Shown piece after piece: positions 24,626-33,870 of a DNA stretch of 61,005 bases. Under the pieces are notes generated by a model that worked only from the letters and a program-made list of their open reading frames with translations, was not told where the DNA came from and did not search any database. Both the position numbers and the translations under genes were made by a program. Within the stretch, counting starts at the first letter, position 1, and every line of letters begins with the position of its first letter. The DNA comes from JAVKSL01 sp039583695 (GTDB lineage Bacteria > Actinomycetota > Acidimicrobiia > Acidimicrobiales > JAJPHD01), in assembly GCA_039583695.1 (NCBI GenBank), contig JAVKSL010000010.1:1-61005 (forward strand), given 5' to 3'.

Positions 24626-26169
24626 GGCGCCGGCTTTGGGCTTGGGTGAGCGGGACGGTTGCGATCTCAGTGGCGGCATTTGTCGCCGTGGTGGCGCTCG
24701 GCTGGGCTCCACTGCTGGGCCTGGACCTGCAAGGGGGGATAGCGGTGGTCTACAAGCCGGCGCGCCAGGTCCCCAAGTCGATCCTGGACGAGACCATTGC
24801 CATCATGACCGACCGCATCAATGCCCTGAGCCACGGCCTGACCCAGCCCAGCATCACCGTCTCGGGTCGCGACATCAGCGTGGAGCTGCCCGGCATAAAG
24901 AACCGCGCCAAGGCGCTGTCCATAATCGGTCAGACCGCGGTGCTCTACTTCCGTCCGGTCACCTGCCCACCGCAGCTGACCACCTCTCCCTATGGCTCGA
25001 GCGGGGAGATACCGATGTACTCCAAGCCGGTCCCCAAGGGCCAGCCCGCGCCGGTCCTGACCGGTCCGCCGCCAGCGTGCAACTCGTCGAACTTTGCCGA
25101 CGTCCCCAGCACTCCCCCCAATCTGGACACCCCGAACGCCAGTGTCCTGCTTCCCACCGCGCCGGTGAACGGGGTGGCGACGGGGCGCTACATCCTCGGC
25201 CCGGCGGTGGCCAACGGGACGATCATCAAGACGGCCACCGCCGCACTCGGCTCCACGGGGCAGTGGCAGGTTAACTTCACCCTCACCTCCGCGGGGACGC
25301 CGATCTGGAACAAGATCGCCAAGGACAGCTTTCACCGCCAGCTGGGCATAGCGCTGGACGGGGTGGTCGAGTCCGCGCCGGTGATCCAGCCAAGCCAGCC
25401 GGCTTTCACCAGCTTCGGAAACCAGGGACAGATCACCGGATCCTTCACCCAATCCCAGGCGAACACGCTCGCGTTGGAGCTCAGCTACGGCGCTCTACCT
25501 GTCGCGCTCAAGCAACAGACGGTGGAGTCGATATCGCCGACGCTCGGCAAGGCCTCTCTATATGCAGGCGTGATCGCGGCGATGGTCGGGCTGGCCCTGG
25601 TATTCGGCTATACGGTGCTGTACTACCGCGGGCTTGGGATCGTGGTGCTGCTGGGCCTGGCCACGACCGCCGGAATGTTGTGGGCGATCATCTCGTACCT
25701 GGGCCACTCTCCGGTCAATTTGTCGCTGGACCTGTCCGGCATCTGCGGCCTGATCGTCTCGGTGGGGGTCGTGGCGGACTCTTACATCGTGTTCTTCGAG
25801 CGGCTCAAGGAGGAGGTGCGCGCCGGCAAGAGCGTGGGCGCATCGGTGGACAAGGGCTTTGCCGCCGCCTTCCGCACGATCATCGCCGCGGACCTGGTCT
25901 CGTTGATCGGGGCGGTCGTCCTTTACATCTTCAGTGTTGCCCAGGTCAAGGGATTCGCGTTCTATCTCGGCCTGTCCACGCTCTTGGACATGGTCACCGC
26001 CTGGACTTTCACCCGGCCACTGGTCATCCTCCTGGGTCGCAGCAAGGTCTTCACCGAGGCCCGATTCATCGGGGTGGCCCGCGGTCTGGCCAGAGTGGAC
26101 GGCGTTGAGCTCACGTCCAGGTCCGAGCGCAGGGCCTCGAGGCGTGCGCTCGTCGAGGGGGCGTCGTGA
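24622..26169 (+). CDS. secD: Protein translocase subunit SecD
   Basis: 515 aa. First membrane helix (about 9-30), GLDLQGGIAVVYKP, a large extracytoplasmic region (about 40-300), then five membrane helices with SYGALPVALKQQTVESISPTLGKASL, GLIVSVGVVADSYIVFFERLKEE and the RND-type core that uses the proton gradient to pull exported proteins out of the channel. GTG start. Overlaps secF by 4 nt. Confidence 0.96.
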   Translation: MRRRLWAWVSGTVAISVAAFVAVVALGWAPLLGLDLQGGIAVVYKPARQVPKSILDETIAIMTDRINALSHGLTQPSITVSGRDISVELPGIKNRAKALSIIGQTAVLYFRPVTCPPQLTTSPYGSSGEIPMYSKPVPKGQPAPVLTGPPPACNSSNFADVPSTPPNLDTPNASVLLPTAPVNGVATGRYILGPAVANGTIIKTATAALGSTGQWQVNFTLTSAGTPIWNKIAKDSFHRQLGIALDGVVESAPVIQPSQPAFTSFGNQGQITGSFTQSQANTLALELSYGALPVALKQQTVESISPTLGKASLYAGVIAAMVGLALVFGYTVLYYRGLGIVVLLGLATTAGMLWAIISYLGHSPVNLSLDLSGICGLIVSVGVVADSYIVFFERLKEEVRAGKSVGASVDKGFAAAFRTIIAADLVSLIGAVVLYIFSVAQVKGFAFYLGLSTLLDMVTAWTFTRPLVILLGRSKVFTEARFIGVARGLARVDGVELTSRSERRASRRALVEGAS

Positions 26170-27785
26170 GCGCCACCGAGCTCGTCGAGACGGCTCCCCG
26201 CAAGAGGGGGCTGTGGAGCCGGCTGTATCGCGGCGAGACCTCCTTCGACTTCGTGGGGCACCGGCGGCGCTGGTTCGCCATCTCGGCACTGGTCATCATC
26301 GCTGGCATGGCGGCGCTCGGCATCCGGGGCCTCAACTTCGGCATCGACTTCAAGGGTGGGACCTCGTGGCAGCTCCAGCCGGACCACGGCGTGACAGTCA
26401 AGGAGGCCCAGTCCGCCCTCGGTCCGGTTGGCGCCAGCGCCACGATCGTGACCCTCGGCAACGGCAGCCGCCAGACCCTGGAGGTCGAGACCGACCTGAC
26501 CGGCACTCCTGCACAGCAGGCATCTGTGCAGGCTTCGGTCGCGGCGACCCTCGCCCGCCTCGCCCATGTCGATCCCGGCGCGGTCACCGTCAACTCGGTG
26601 GGTCCCAGCTGGGGCGGTCAGGTCACCAGCAAGGCGGTCCGGGCGGTGATCATCTTCTTCATCGCCATCGGCTTGTACATCACCATCCGCTTCGAGTGGA
26701 AGATGGCCCTGTCCGCGGTCGTAGCCGTGCTGCACGACCTGGTGGTGACCGTTGGCGTCTACGCCTTGGTGGGCTTCCCGGTGACCCCGGACACGGTTGT
26801 GGCGGTCCTCACGATCCTTGGGTACTCGCTCTACGACACGATCGTGGTGTTCGATCGGGTGAAGGAGAACGCCAAGGGGATTGGGGCCAGTGGCAAGCTG
26901 ACCTACTCCGACACGGTGAACCTGTCCATGAACCAGGTGCTGATGCGCTCGTTGAACACTTCCATCGTCGCCATCCTGCCCATCTTGTCGATCCTGGTGA
27001 TCGGGGCTGAGCTCCTGGGGGCGACCACCCTCCAGGAGTTCGGGCTGGCCCTGGTGATTGGGCTGACCAGCGGGGTCTACTCCTCGATCTTCATTGCCTC
27101 GCCGCTGCTGGCGATCCTCAAGGAGCGCGAGCCCCGCTACCGCTCGATCCGGGCGCGCCTGGAGGCTCGGGGACAGGGAACGTTGATGCTTACTCCGACC
27201 GGGCTGCTTGCCTTCGCTGGCGGTTCCAGCCGACCAGGGAGCGTCCGCGGCACCGGGTCAGCTCGGCGGGGGACTTCCGGCGCGGATGGGCTGCCCCGCC
27301 TGACTCCGCGCCAGCGGGCCCGCATCGCCGCAGAGTCCCCAGCCAAGGCCCCGGCCCCGCCGGGCGCACCGGCCAAGGCCCCCGCCCCGCCGGGCGCACC
27401 GGCCAAGGCCCCGGCCCCGCCGGGCGCACCGGCCAAGGCCCCCGCCCCGCCGGTCGCACCGGCCAAGGCCCCCGCCCCGCCGGTCGCAGAGTCCCCAGCC
27501 AAGGCCCCGGCCCCGCCGGGCGCACCGGCCAGGCAGGCCTCGAGGCCGGCGCCCACCGCGCCCGCACCCGTGCCGAACGGGACGCCCAGCCAGGAGCCTC
27601 AATCGGCGAATGTCGCCACGACCCAAAGCGGCTCTGGACCCGTGCCTCCGCCCCGGCTTCGGCCCAGCGGGCAGCGCTTGTCTAAGCCCACCCAACCCGG
27701 AGCTGAGGCCACGCCCACGCCAGCGCCCAAGCCGGTCACACAGCGCAAGCCATCGGCGCCTCGCAAGCAGGCCAAGCGACGCTGA
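26166..27785 (+). CDS. secF: Protein translocase subunit SecF with repeat-rich C-terminal extension
   Basis: 539 aa; the SecF core ends near residue 330. Core: GLNFGIDFKGGTSWQLQ, SVGPSWGGQVTSKAVRAVIIFF, VAVLTILGYSLYDTIVVFDRVKEN, MRSLNTSIVAILPILS. The C-terminal 200 residues are Ala/Pro/Lys-rich, with about six copies of a 30-nt repeat (27342-27527; AlaLysAlaProAlaProPro...). The tail is cytoplasmic by topology. Its role is unknown. Confidence 0.94.
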   Translation: MSATELVETAPRKRGLWSRLYRGETSFDFVGHRRRWFAISALVIIAGMAALGIRGLNFGIDFKGGTSWQLQPDHGVTVKEAQSALGPVGASATIVTLGNGSRQTLEVETDLTGTPAQQASVQASVAATLARLAHVDPGAVTVNSVGPSWGGQVTSKAVRAVIIFFIAIGLYITIRFEWKMALSAVVAVLHDLVVTVGVYALVGFPVTPDTVVAVLTILGYSLYDTIVVFDRVKENAKGIGASGKLTYSDTVNLSMNQVLMRSLNTSIVAILPILSILVIGAELLGATTLQEFGLALVIGLTSGVYSSIFIASPLLAILKEREPRYRSIRARLEARGQGTLMLTPTGLLAFAGGSSRPGSVRGTGSARRGTSGADGLPRLTPRQRARIAAESPAKAPAPPGAPAKAPAPPGAPAKAPAPPGAPAKAPAPPVAPAKAPAPPVAESPAKAPAPPGAPARQASRPAPTAPAPVPNGTPSQEPQSANVATTQSGSGPVPPPRLRPSGQRLSKPTQPGAEATPTPAPKPVTQRKPSAPRKQAKRR

Positions 27786-27897
27786 GCCCCTGGCAGGGAG
27801 GCGCGCAGGTGGTGCGCGGGCACGGCGGCCGGGGCTCGGTGACACATGTTCCTCAAAAGACCCGGCGCAACGCAGCCGAAGGGTAGTGTGTGCGGGG

Positions 27898-28428
27898 ATG
27901 GCGAACGACGCCGACCGGCTGAGGGGCTGCATTCGGGACGTGGTGGACTTTCCGCGGCCCGGGGTGGTCTTCCGGGACATCACCCCGTTGCTGGCGGACG
28001 CCGCGGCCTTCGGCTTGGCGGTCGAGCGGATTGCCGGGAGCTTTGCCCTGGGAGGGGCGGACAAGGTGGTCGGGATCGAGGCTCGGGGCTTCATCGTGGC
28101 CGCTCCGGTGGCGTTGGCAATGCGAGCCGGGTTCGTTCCGATGCGCAAGGCGGGCAAGCTTCCCGGATCGGTGGAGGGCCGGGACTACGAGCTGGAATAC
28201 GGGGTCGCCCGGCTGGAGGCCCACCGGGACGCGATCCACCCTGGTGAGCGCGTCTTGATCGTGGATGACGTGCTCGCCACCGGGGGCACCGCGCTGGCGG
28301 CCATTCATCTGGTGGAACGTCTCGGGGGCAAGGTAGCGGGGCTGGGGTTCGTCATCGGGTTGGACGCTCTCGGCGGCCGGGGTCGCCTGGGCGGCTACGA
28401 GGTGGTCACTCTCGTGGACTACGAGTAG
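27898..28428 (+). CDS. apt: Adenine phosphoribosyltransferase
   Basis: 176 aa from ATG 27898. IRDVVDFPRPGVVFRDITPLL, VVGIEARGFIVAAPVA, VPMRKAGKLPG and the PRPP loop VLIVDDVLATGGTALAA identify Apt, which salvages adenine to AMP. Placed between secF and rel as in many actinobacteria. The extra frame upstream (from 27610) is a secF shadow. Confidence 0.95.
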   Translation: MANDADRLRGCIRDVVDFPRPGVVFRDITPLLADAAAFGLAVERIAGSFALGGADKVVGIEARGFIVAAPVALAMRAGFVPMRKAGKLPGSVEGRDYELEYGVARLEAHRDAIHPGERVLIVDDVLATGGTALAAIHLVERLGGKVAGLGFVIGLDALGGRGRLGGYEVVTLVDYE

Positions 28429-28431
28429 CAC

Positions 28432-30705
28432 GTGGACAGAGTCCTGCCCTGGCGTCGCCAGGCGCTGCCGCTCGGGGAGGATGGGTCGCTCGCGCCGGTT
28501 ATCGAGGCGCTGGGTGTGCGCCGGGCAGCCGCCTGGCCAGGCGTGCGAGGGGGGAAGGGGCCGCCCAGGTCCGAGGCGGCGCACGCCAAGAAGGCTGATC
28601 TGGAGATGGTGCGGCGGGCGTACAGGGCAGCAGAGGAGGCCCACGCCGGGCAGGTGAGGCTCTCGGGGGATGCCTACATCACCCATCCCCTGGCTGTGGC
28701 CACTGTGGTAGCCGAGCTGGGCCTCGATGACGTGAGCGTGGCGGCGGCCCTGCTCCACGACGCGGTCGAGGACACTGGCATGGCGCTGGCGGAGGTGGAG
28801 GTGGGATTTGGGCCCGAGGTGGCGGCAATTGTCGACGGGCTCACCAAGCTGGATCGGCTTCGATTCGACTCCCGGGAGGCTCAGCAGGCTGCCACCATGC
28901 GCAAGATGCTGGTCGCGATGGCCAAGGACTGGCGGGTCCTGGTGATCAAGCTGGCCGATCGGCTGCACAACATGCGCACGATCGCTGCCGTGCCAGAGCA
29001 CAAGGCCCGGCGTATAGCTCAGGAGACCCTGGACATTTATGCGCCGCTGGCTCACCGTCTGGGCATACAGGAGCTGCGCTGGCAGCTGGAGGACCTGGCA
29101 TTTGCCACCCTGCATCCCAAGCGATATGCCGAGATCGAGCAGATGGTGGCGACCCGCGCCCCCGAGCGCGAGCTCTACTTGGAGCAGGTGCTCGGCTCGG
29201 TGCGCGAGCGCCTGTTCGATTTGGGGGTCTTTGGCGAGGTCACCGGACGCCCTAAGCACCTGTGGAGCATCTACGAGAAGATGGTGGTGCGAGGAAAGGA
29301 GTTCGACGAGATATACGACCTCGTCGGGATCCGGGTCCTGGTGGAGAGCGAGAAGGACTGCTGGGCTGCGCTGGGCTCGATCCACGCCATATGGAGCCCG
29401 GTGCAGGGCAGGTTCAAGGACTACTTGAATACCCCGAAGTTCAACCTCTACCAGAGCCTCCACACCACTGTGGTAGGACCTCAAGGCAAGCCTTTGGAGG
29501 TCCAGATCCGGACTAGGGAGATGCACCGCCAGGCCGAGTACGGCATTGCAGCTCACTGGAGCTACAAGGAGGGCAGCTCGGCGGGGGATATGCCCTGGCT
29601 CAACCGGATCGTCGAATGGCAGGCCGAGACCCCTGACCCGGTTGAGTTCTTGGAGACGCTGAAGGGCGACCTCGAGATGGACGAGGTCTATGTGTTCACC
29701 CCCAAGGGCGACGTGGTGACGCTGCCGGTGGGGGCGACGCCGATAGATTTTGCCTACAGCATCCACACTCAGGTCGGGCATCGCTGCATCGGGGCAAAGG
29801 TGAATGGGAGGCTTGTCCCGCTGGACTCCCAGTTGCGCTCCGGCGACAGCGTCGAGGTGGTCACCTCCAAGGCGGAGAACGCCGGGCCGTCAAGGGACTG
29901 GCTCAAGATCGTCGTCTCTCCGAGGGCGAGAAACAAGATCCGCCAGTGGTTCTCCAAGGAGCGGCGCGAGGACGCCATCGAAGCCGGGCGCGAGGAGCTC
30001 AGCCGGGCCCTCCGCAAGGAGGGTCTTCCCGTGCAGCGCCTGGCTTCTTCGAAGCCGATGGCCGCCCTCGTCCAAGCGCTGGGCTACTCCGACCTGGACG
30101 CCCTGTACGCGGGGATCGGGGAGGGCCATACCGGAGCTCGAACAGTCGCCCAGCGGCTCGGTCGGGAGCTCCGGGGAGGGGCCTACGAGGAACAGCTGCC
30201 CACCACAGCCCTGGAGCCGATCCGTCCGGACCGCCGCCGGGGCCGCACGGGCGTCTACGTCGAGGGTCTGGACGACGTTATGATCCGGCTCTCCCGGTGC
30301 TGCACGCCGGTGCCGGGCGACGCGATCGTGGGATTTGTGACCCGGGGGAGGGGGGTGTCAGTGCACCGGGCGGATTGCGCCAACGCAGTCTCGCTGGTGG
30401 CGGGGAATCGTGAGCGGCTCATCGAGGTGGAATGGGACCGGGACACCACCGGCGTGTTCGAGGCATCTGTCGAGGTGAAGGCGCTCGACCGCGCCCGCCT
30501 GCTCGCAGACGTGGCCCGGGTGATGTCGGAGAACCACTTGAACATCCTGGCCTGCTCGACCCACACCGGGGCGGATCGGGTCAGCAGGATGCGCTTCGAC
30601 TTCGAGCTGGCCGATCCGGGCCACCTGGACTCGCTGCTCAGCTCGATCAAGGCCCTTGACAGCGTCTTCGATGCCTACAGGGTGCTTCCGGGCGCCGGCA
30701 GCTAG
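28432..30705 (+). CDS. rel: Bifunctional (p)ppGpp synthetase/hydrolase Rel
   Basis: 757 aa, full length. HD hydrolase domain with ITHPLAVATVVAELGLDD, LLHDAVEDTGM and KLADRLHNMRTI. Synthetase domain with YDLVGIRVLV, GRFKDYLNTPKFNLYQSLHTT and RTREMHRQAEYGIAAHW. TGS domain (VFTPKGDVVTLPVGATPIDFAYSIHT), then the zinc-finger region (RLSRCCTPVPGDAIVGFVTRGRGVSVHRADC) and C-terminal ACT domain. It controls the stringent response. Starts at GTG 28432, 4 nt after apt. Confidence 0.97.
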   Translation: MDRVLPWRRQALPLGEDGSLAPVIEALGVRRAAAWPGVRGGKGPPRSEAAHAKKADLEMVRRAYRAAEEAHAGQVRLSGDAYITHPLAVATVVAELGLDDVSVAAALLHDAVEDTGMALAEVEVGFGPEVAAIVDGLTKLDRLRFDSREAQQAATMRKMLVAMAKDWRVLVIKLADRLHNMRTIAAVPEHKARRIAQETLDIYAPLAHRLGIQELRWQLEDLAFATLHPKRYAEIEQMVATRAPERELYLEQVLGSVRERLFDLGVFGEVTGRPKHLWSIYEKMVVRGKEFDEIYDLVGIRVLVESEKDCWAALGSIHAIWSPVQGRFKDYLNTPKFNLYQSLHTTVVGPQGKPLEVQIRTREMHRQAEYGIAAHWSYKEGSSAGDMPWLNRIVEWQAETPDPVEFLETLKGDLEMDEVYVFTPKGDVVTLPVGATPIDFAYSIHTQVGHRCIGAKVNGRLVPLDSQLRSGDSVEVVTSKAENAGPSRDWLKIVVSPRARNKIRQWFSKERREDAIEAGREELSRALRKEGLPVQRLASSKPMAALVQALGYSDLDALYAGIGEGHTGARTVAQRLGRELRGGAYEEQLPTTALEPIRPDRRRGRTGVYVEGLDDVMIRLSRCCTPVPGDAIVGFVTRGRGVSVHRADCANAVSLVAGNRERLIEVEWDRDTTGVFEASVEVKALDRARLLADVARVMSENHLNILACSTHTGADRVSRMRFDFELADPGHLDSLLSSIKALDSVFDAYRVLPGAGS

Positions 30706-30723
30706 CGCTGGGGAGAGCGGGAC

Positions 30724-33700
30724 GTGGTGTCTCACGTTGGCCAGAGGGCTGGCCTGCGGGCGGACGACTCGGTGGAGGCCGACGTCGCCCTGCTGGCACG
30801 GCGCATCGCGGAGCTGGGCTCTCGTTCCGGCGAGGCGGCCGGGGTGTTCAGCATGGGCTGGTGGAGCGAGAGGATGCTCGCTTGGGCGATGGCCGACCCG
30901 GCCTTTCGCACCCAGCTGTTTCGTTTCGTGGATGTCTTCCCCGCCACTACCGGCGACGCCGACGCGCTGGCCCACCTGCACGAGTACTTCACCGGGGCCG
31001 ACGCACCCCGGCTCTTGGACCTGGGCGTGGAGCTGGCCGGCCACGTGCCCGGCGGGGCGCACGTCTCTGCCGCGGTGGTCCGGCGAAACATCGACCGCAT
31101 GGCTCAACAGTTCATAATCGGCACGACCCCCGAGCAGGTGGCGGCCAACCTGGAGGCATTGTGGCGGGTGGGCAGCGCGTTCACCGTCGACCTGCTGGGT
31201 GAGAAGACCCTCAGCTCGACCGAGGCCGACGCCCACGCATCCAGATTGAATGCCCTGATCCACACCCTCGCCGAAGCGACGCAGCGCTGGGCGCCCGATG
31301 ACCACTTGGAGCGGGACGACATCGGGCCGCTGCCCCGCGTCAACGTGAGCATCAAGGCCAGCGCCCTGGCTCCGCTCTACGCCCCGCTCACCTGCGAGGA
31401 GGGCAAGGCCCAGGCGCTGTCGCGCTTGGGGCCGCTGCTCCGGCTGGCCGCTCGAGCTGGGGCCTTCGTGTGGCTGGACATGGAGCACTACGACGTCAAG
31501 GACCTGACCATCGAGGTGTTCCGTGAGCTCATGGACACCCCGGAGCTGGAAGGCCTGGACGCGGGCATAGTCCTGCAGGCGTACCTGCGCGACACCTGGG
31601 CCGATGCGTGCGAGCTGATCGAATGGTCGGCGGATCGCTTGGGTCGGGTTGGGGGTGCCAAGCCCATCGGGATCCGTCTGGTGAAGGGGGCCTACTGGGA
31701 CGCGGAGGTGGCACACGCACGCTCGGAGGGCTGGCCGGTCCCCGTCTTCGAGGCCAAGGGCCAGACCGACGCCAACTACGAACGCCTGACCCGCCTCCTG
31801 CACGCCCACCACGGCGAGGTGCGAGCGGCGTTCGGCTCCCACAACCTTCGTTCCCTGGCCTACGCGGTCACCTGGGCCCGCCACCTCGGCATCCCCGACG
31901 TGGGCTACGAGTGCCAGATGCTGCATGGCATGGCCGAGCCGATCCACGCGGCGATCCGCCGTCTTGGCCTGCGACTGCGGGTCTACGCCCCGATGGGCGA
32001 TCTGGTGCCGGGCATGTCCTACCTGATAAGGCGGCTGCTCGAGAACACCTCGCAGGAGGGATTCGTGAGGGCCCGGTTCGCCGAGCGCAGGTCCCTGGAC
32101 GAGCTGGTGGCGCCCCCTGCTGTGGGAAAGCTGCCGGGTCCTCAGTGGTTGGCCGCACCGCGCCGGACCAGCGATCCGGAGGCGCCCGGGCGCTACACGC
32201 ACGCGCCATCCTGGGAGTGGAGGGCTCGGGTCAACCGTCTCGGTTTCTCCAAGGCGGTGGGCGAGATAGGCCGGCGGCTGGCCGCGTGGCCGATCGAGGT
32301 CCTCGGGGTGATCGACGGGGAGGCGGTGAGGACGGCAGAGAGCTTCGACTCGGTGGATCCCGGTGAGCCGGACACGGTGGTGGCGAGGGCTGCGGCCTGT
32401 GGGCCGGGCGAGGCCGAAGCGGCTGTGGCCGTAGCATTGCGGGCGTTCGAGAGCTGGTCGGCAACGCCGGTCGTCGAGCGGGCCCGGGTGATCTTTGGGG
32501 CAGCGTCGTGGCTGATGGCGCATCGTTTGGAGCTGGCGGCGATGGAGGTCTTCGAGGTGGGCAAGCCCTGGGCTGAGGCTGACGCCGACGTGTGCGAGGC
32601 GGTCGACTTTTGCGAGTACTACGGGCGGGAGATGCTGCGCCTCGGGGCTGGGCTGGTGGGATCGTCCCCCGGGGAGGCGCCGCGGGCGTCGGGGTCGTTG
32701 GAGTCCCCGCCCGGGGAGGTGCCGCGGGCGTCGGGGTCGTTGGAGTCCCCGCCGGGTGAGGCCAACTCGCTCGGCTACGGGCCAAAAGGCGTCTGCGTGG
32801 TCATCTCGCCGTGGAACTTTCCCCTGGCGATCCCGACCGGGATGGTCGTGGCCGCCCTGCTAACCGGAAACCCGGTGATCCTAAAGCCCGCGGAGCAGGC
32901 CCCGGCGGTCGCGTCCATGCTGGTCAGAGCGCTGGAAGAGTCTGGGCTGCCCAAGGGAGCGATCGGCTTCCTGCCTGGCGACGGGACCCTGGGCGCGCAC
33001 CTGGTGCGCCATCGGGATGTGGCGGTCGTGGCGTTCACCGGCTCGTTGGCGGTGGGGCTGGATGTCAACGCGGCGGCGGCTGTGCACCAGCCGGGCCAGC
33101 GGCAGGTGAAGACAGTGATCGCCGAGATGGGAGGAAAGAACGCCATCATCGTCGATTCAGATGCCGACCTGGACACGGTGGTTCCGGCAGTCGTCGCTTC
33201 GGCGTTCGGTTATGCCGGCCAGAAGTGCTCCGCCTGCTCCCGCCTGGTGGTTCTCGACGAGGTTCACGACGACCTGCTCCGGCGGCTGGTGGGCGCGGTT
33301 GGCGAGCTGGTCGTCGGGCACCCCCGGGAGATGGGCGTCTCGGTGGGACCCTTGATCGACGCCGAGGCCCAGGCCCGGGTGAGGTCCTTCTTGGCGGGGT
33401 CCGAGAGCCTGGCGGGGTCCGAGGGGTCCCGCGATGTTCCCGATCAGGGGTGGTTCGTTCGCCCCGCGGTGATCGACGGGGTGGCCCCGTCGGCTCCACT
33501 GGCCCGGGAGGAGATATTCGGGCCGGTGCTGGCAGTGCTGCGGGCGGCCAGCTTCGAGGAGGCGCTGTCGGTGGCCAACGACACCGACTATGCCCTCACC
33601 GCGGGCGTGTTCTCCCGCTCGCCGTCCCACATTGCGGCGGCTGCCGCCAGGCTCCGGGCAGGCAATGTGTACGTGAATCGGGGTATCACTGGGGCGGTGC

Positions 33701-33837
33701 CGGGCCGCCAGCCATTCGGTGGCTACGGCCTGTCGGGGGCCGGACCCAAGGCGGGAGGCCCGCACTACCTGCTGGCGTTCCTCGAGGAGCGGGTGGTATG
33801 CGAGAGCACCCTGCGGCGAGGTTTCTTGCCGGGGTGA
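30724..33837 (+). CDS. putA: Bifunctional proline dehydrogenase / 1-pyrroline-5-carboxylate dehydrogenase
   Basis: 1037 aa. Residues about 60-430 are the FAD-dependent PRODH barrel (VNVSIKASALAPLY, WLDMEHYDVKDLTIEVF, GIRLVKGAYWDAEV, GYECQMLHGMAEPI, RVYAPMGDLVPGMSYLIRRLLEN). Residues about 490-1020 are the NAD-dependent P5C dehydrogenase (ISPWNFPLAIPTGMVVAALL, EMGGKNAIIVDSDADLD, YAGQKCSACSRLVV with the catalytic Cys, EEIFGPVLAVLRA). Together they oxidise proline to glutamate. A Pro/Gly/Ser linker (32662-32762) holds two copies of a roughly 42-nt repeat inside the second enzyme. There is no DNA-binding domain, so it is not a self-regulating PutA. Confidence 0.95.
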   Translation: MVSHVGQRAGLRADDSVEADVALLARRIAELGSRSGEAAGVFSMGWWSERMLAWAMADPAFRTQLFRFVDVFPATTGDADALAHLHEYFTGADAPRLLDLGVELAGHVPGGAHVSAAVVRRNIDRMAQQFIIGTTPEQVAANLEALWRVGSAFTVDLLGEKTLSSTEADAHASRLNALIHTLAEATQRWAPDDHLERDDIGPLPRVNVSIKASALAPLYAPLTCEEGKAQALSRLGPLLRLAARAGAFVWLDMEHYDVKDLTIEVFRELMDTPELEGLDAGIVLQAYLRDTWADACELIEWSADRLGRVGGAKPIGIRLVKGAYWDAEVAHARSEGWPVPVFEAKGQTDANYERLTRLLHAHHGEVRAAFGSHNLRSLAYAVTWARHLGIPDVGYECQMLHGMAEPIHAAIRRLGLRLRVYAPMGDLVPGMSYLIRRLLENTSQEGFVRARFAERRSLDELVAPPAVGKLPGPQWLAAPRRTSDPEAPGRYTHAPSWEWRARVNRLGFSKAVGEIGRRLAAWPIEVLGVIDGEAVRTAESFDSVDPGEPDTVVARAAACGPGEAEAAVAVALRAFESWSATPVVERARVIFGAASWLMAHRLELAAMEVFEVGKPWAEADADVCEAVDFCEYYGREMLRLGAGLVGSSPGEAPRASGSLESPPGEVPRASGSLESPPGEANSLGYGPKGVCVVISPWNFPLAIPTGMVVAALLTGNPVILKPAEQAPAVASMLVRALEESGLPKGAIGFLPGDGTLGAHLVRHRDVAVVAFTGSLAVGLDVNAAAAVHQPGQRQVKTVIAEMGGKNAIIVDSDADLDTVVPAVVASAFGYAGQKCSACSRLVVLDEVHDDLLRRLVGAVGELVVGHPREMGVSVGPLIDAEAQARVRSFLAGSESLAGSEGSRDVPDQGWFVRPAVIDGVAPSAPLAREEIFGPVLAVLRAASFEEALSVANDTDYALTAGVFSRSPSHIAAAAARLRAGNVYVNRGITGAVPGRQPFGGYGLSGAGPKAGGPHYLLAFLEERVVCESTLRRGFLPG

Positions 33838-33870
33838 TGCTGGACTCCCGGGGCGGGCTACCCTGGCGCC

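Noticed and set aside
27853..29781. 642-codon minus-strand frame opposite apt and rel
   Set aside because: Shadow of two well-conserved genes; no domain recognised.
30358..32523. 721-codon minus-strand frame opposite the end of rel and putA
   Set aside because: Codon-bias shadow without motifs.
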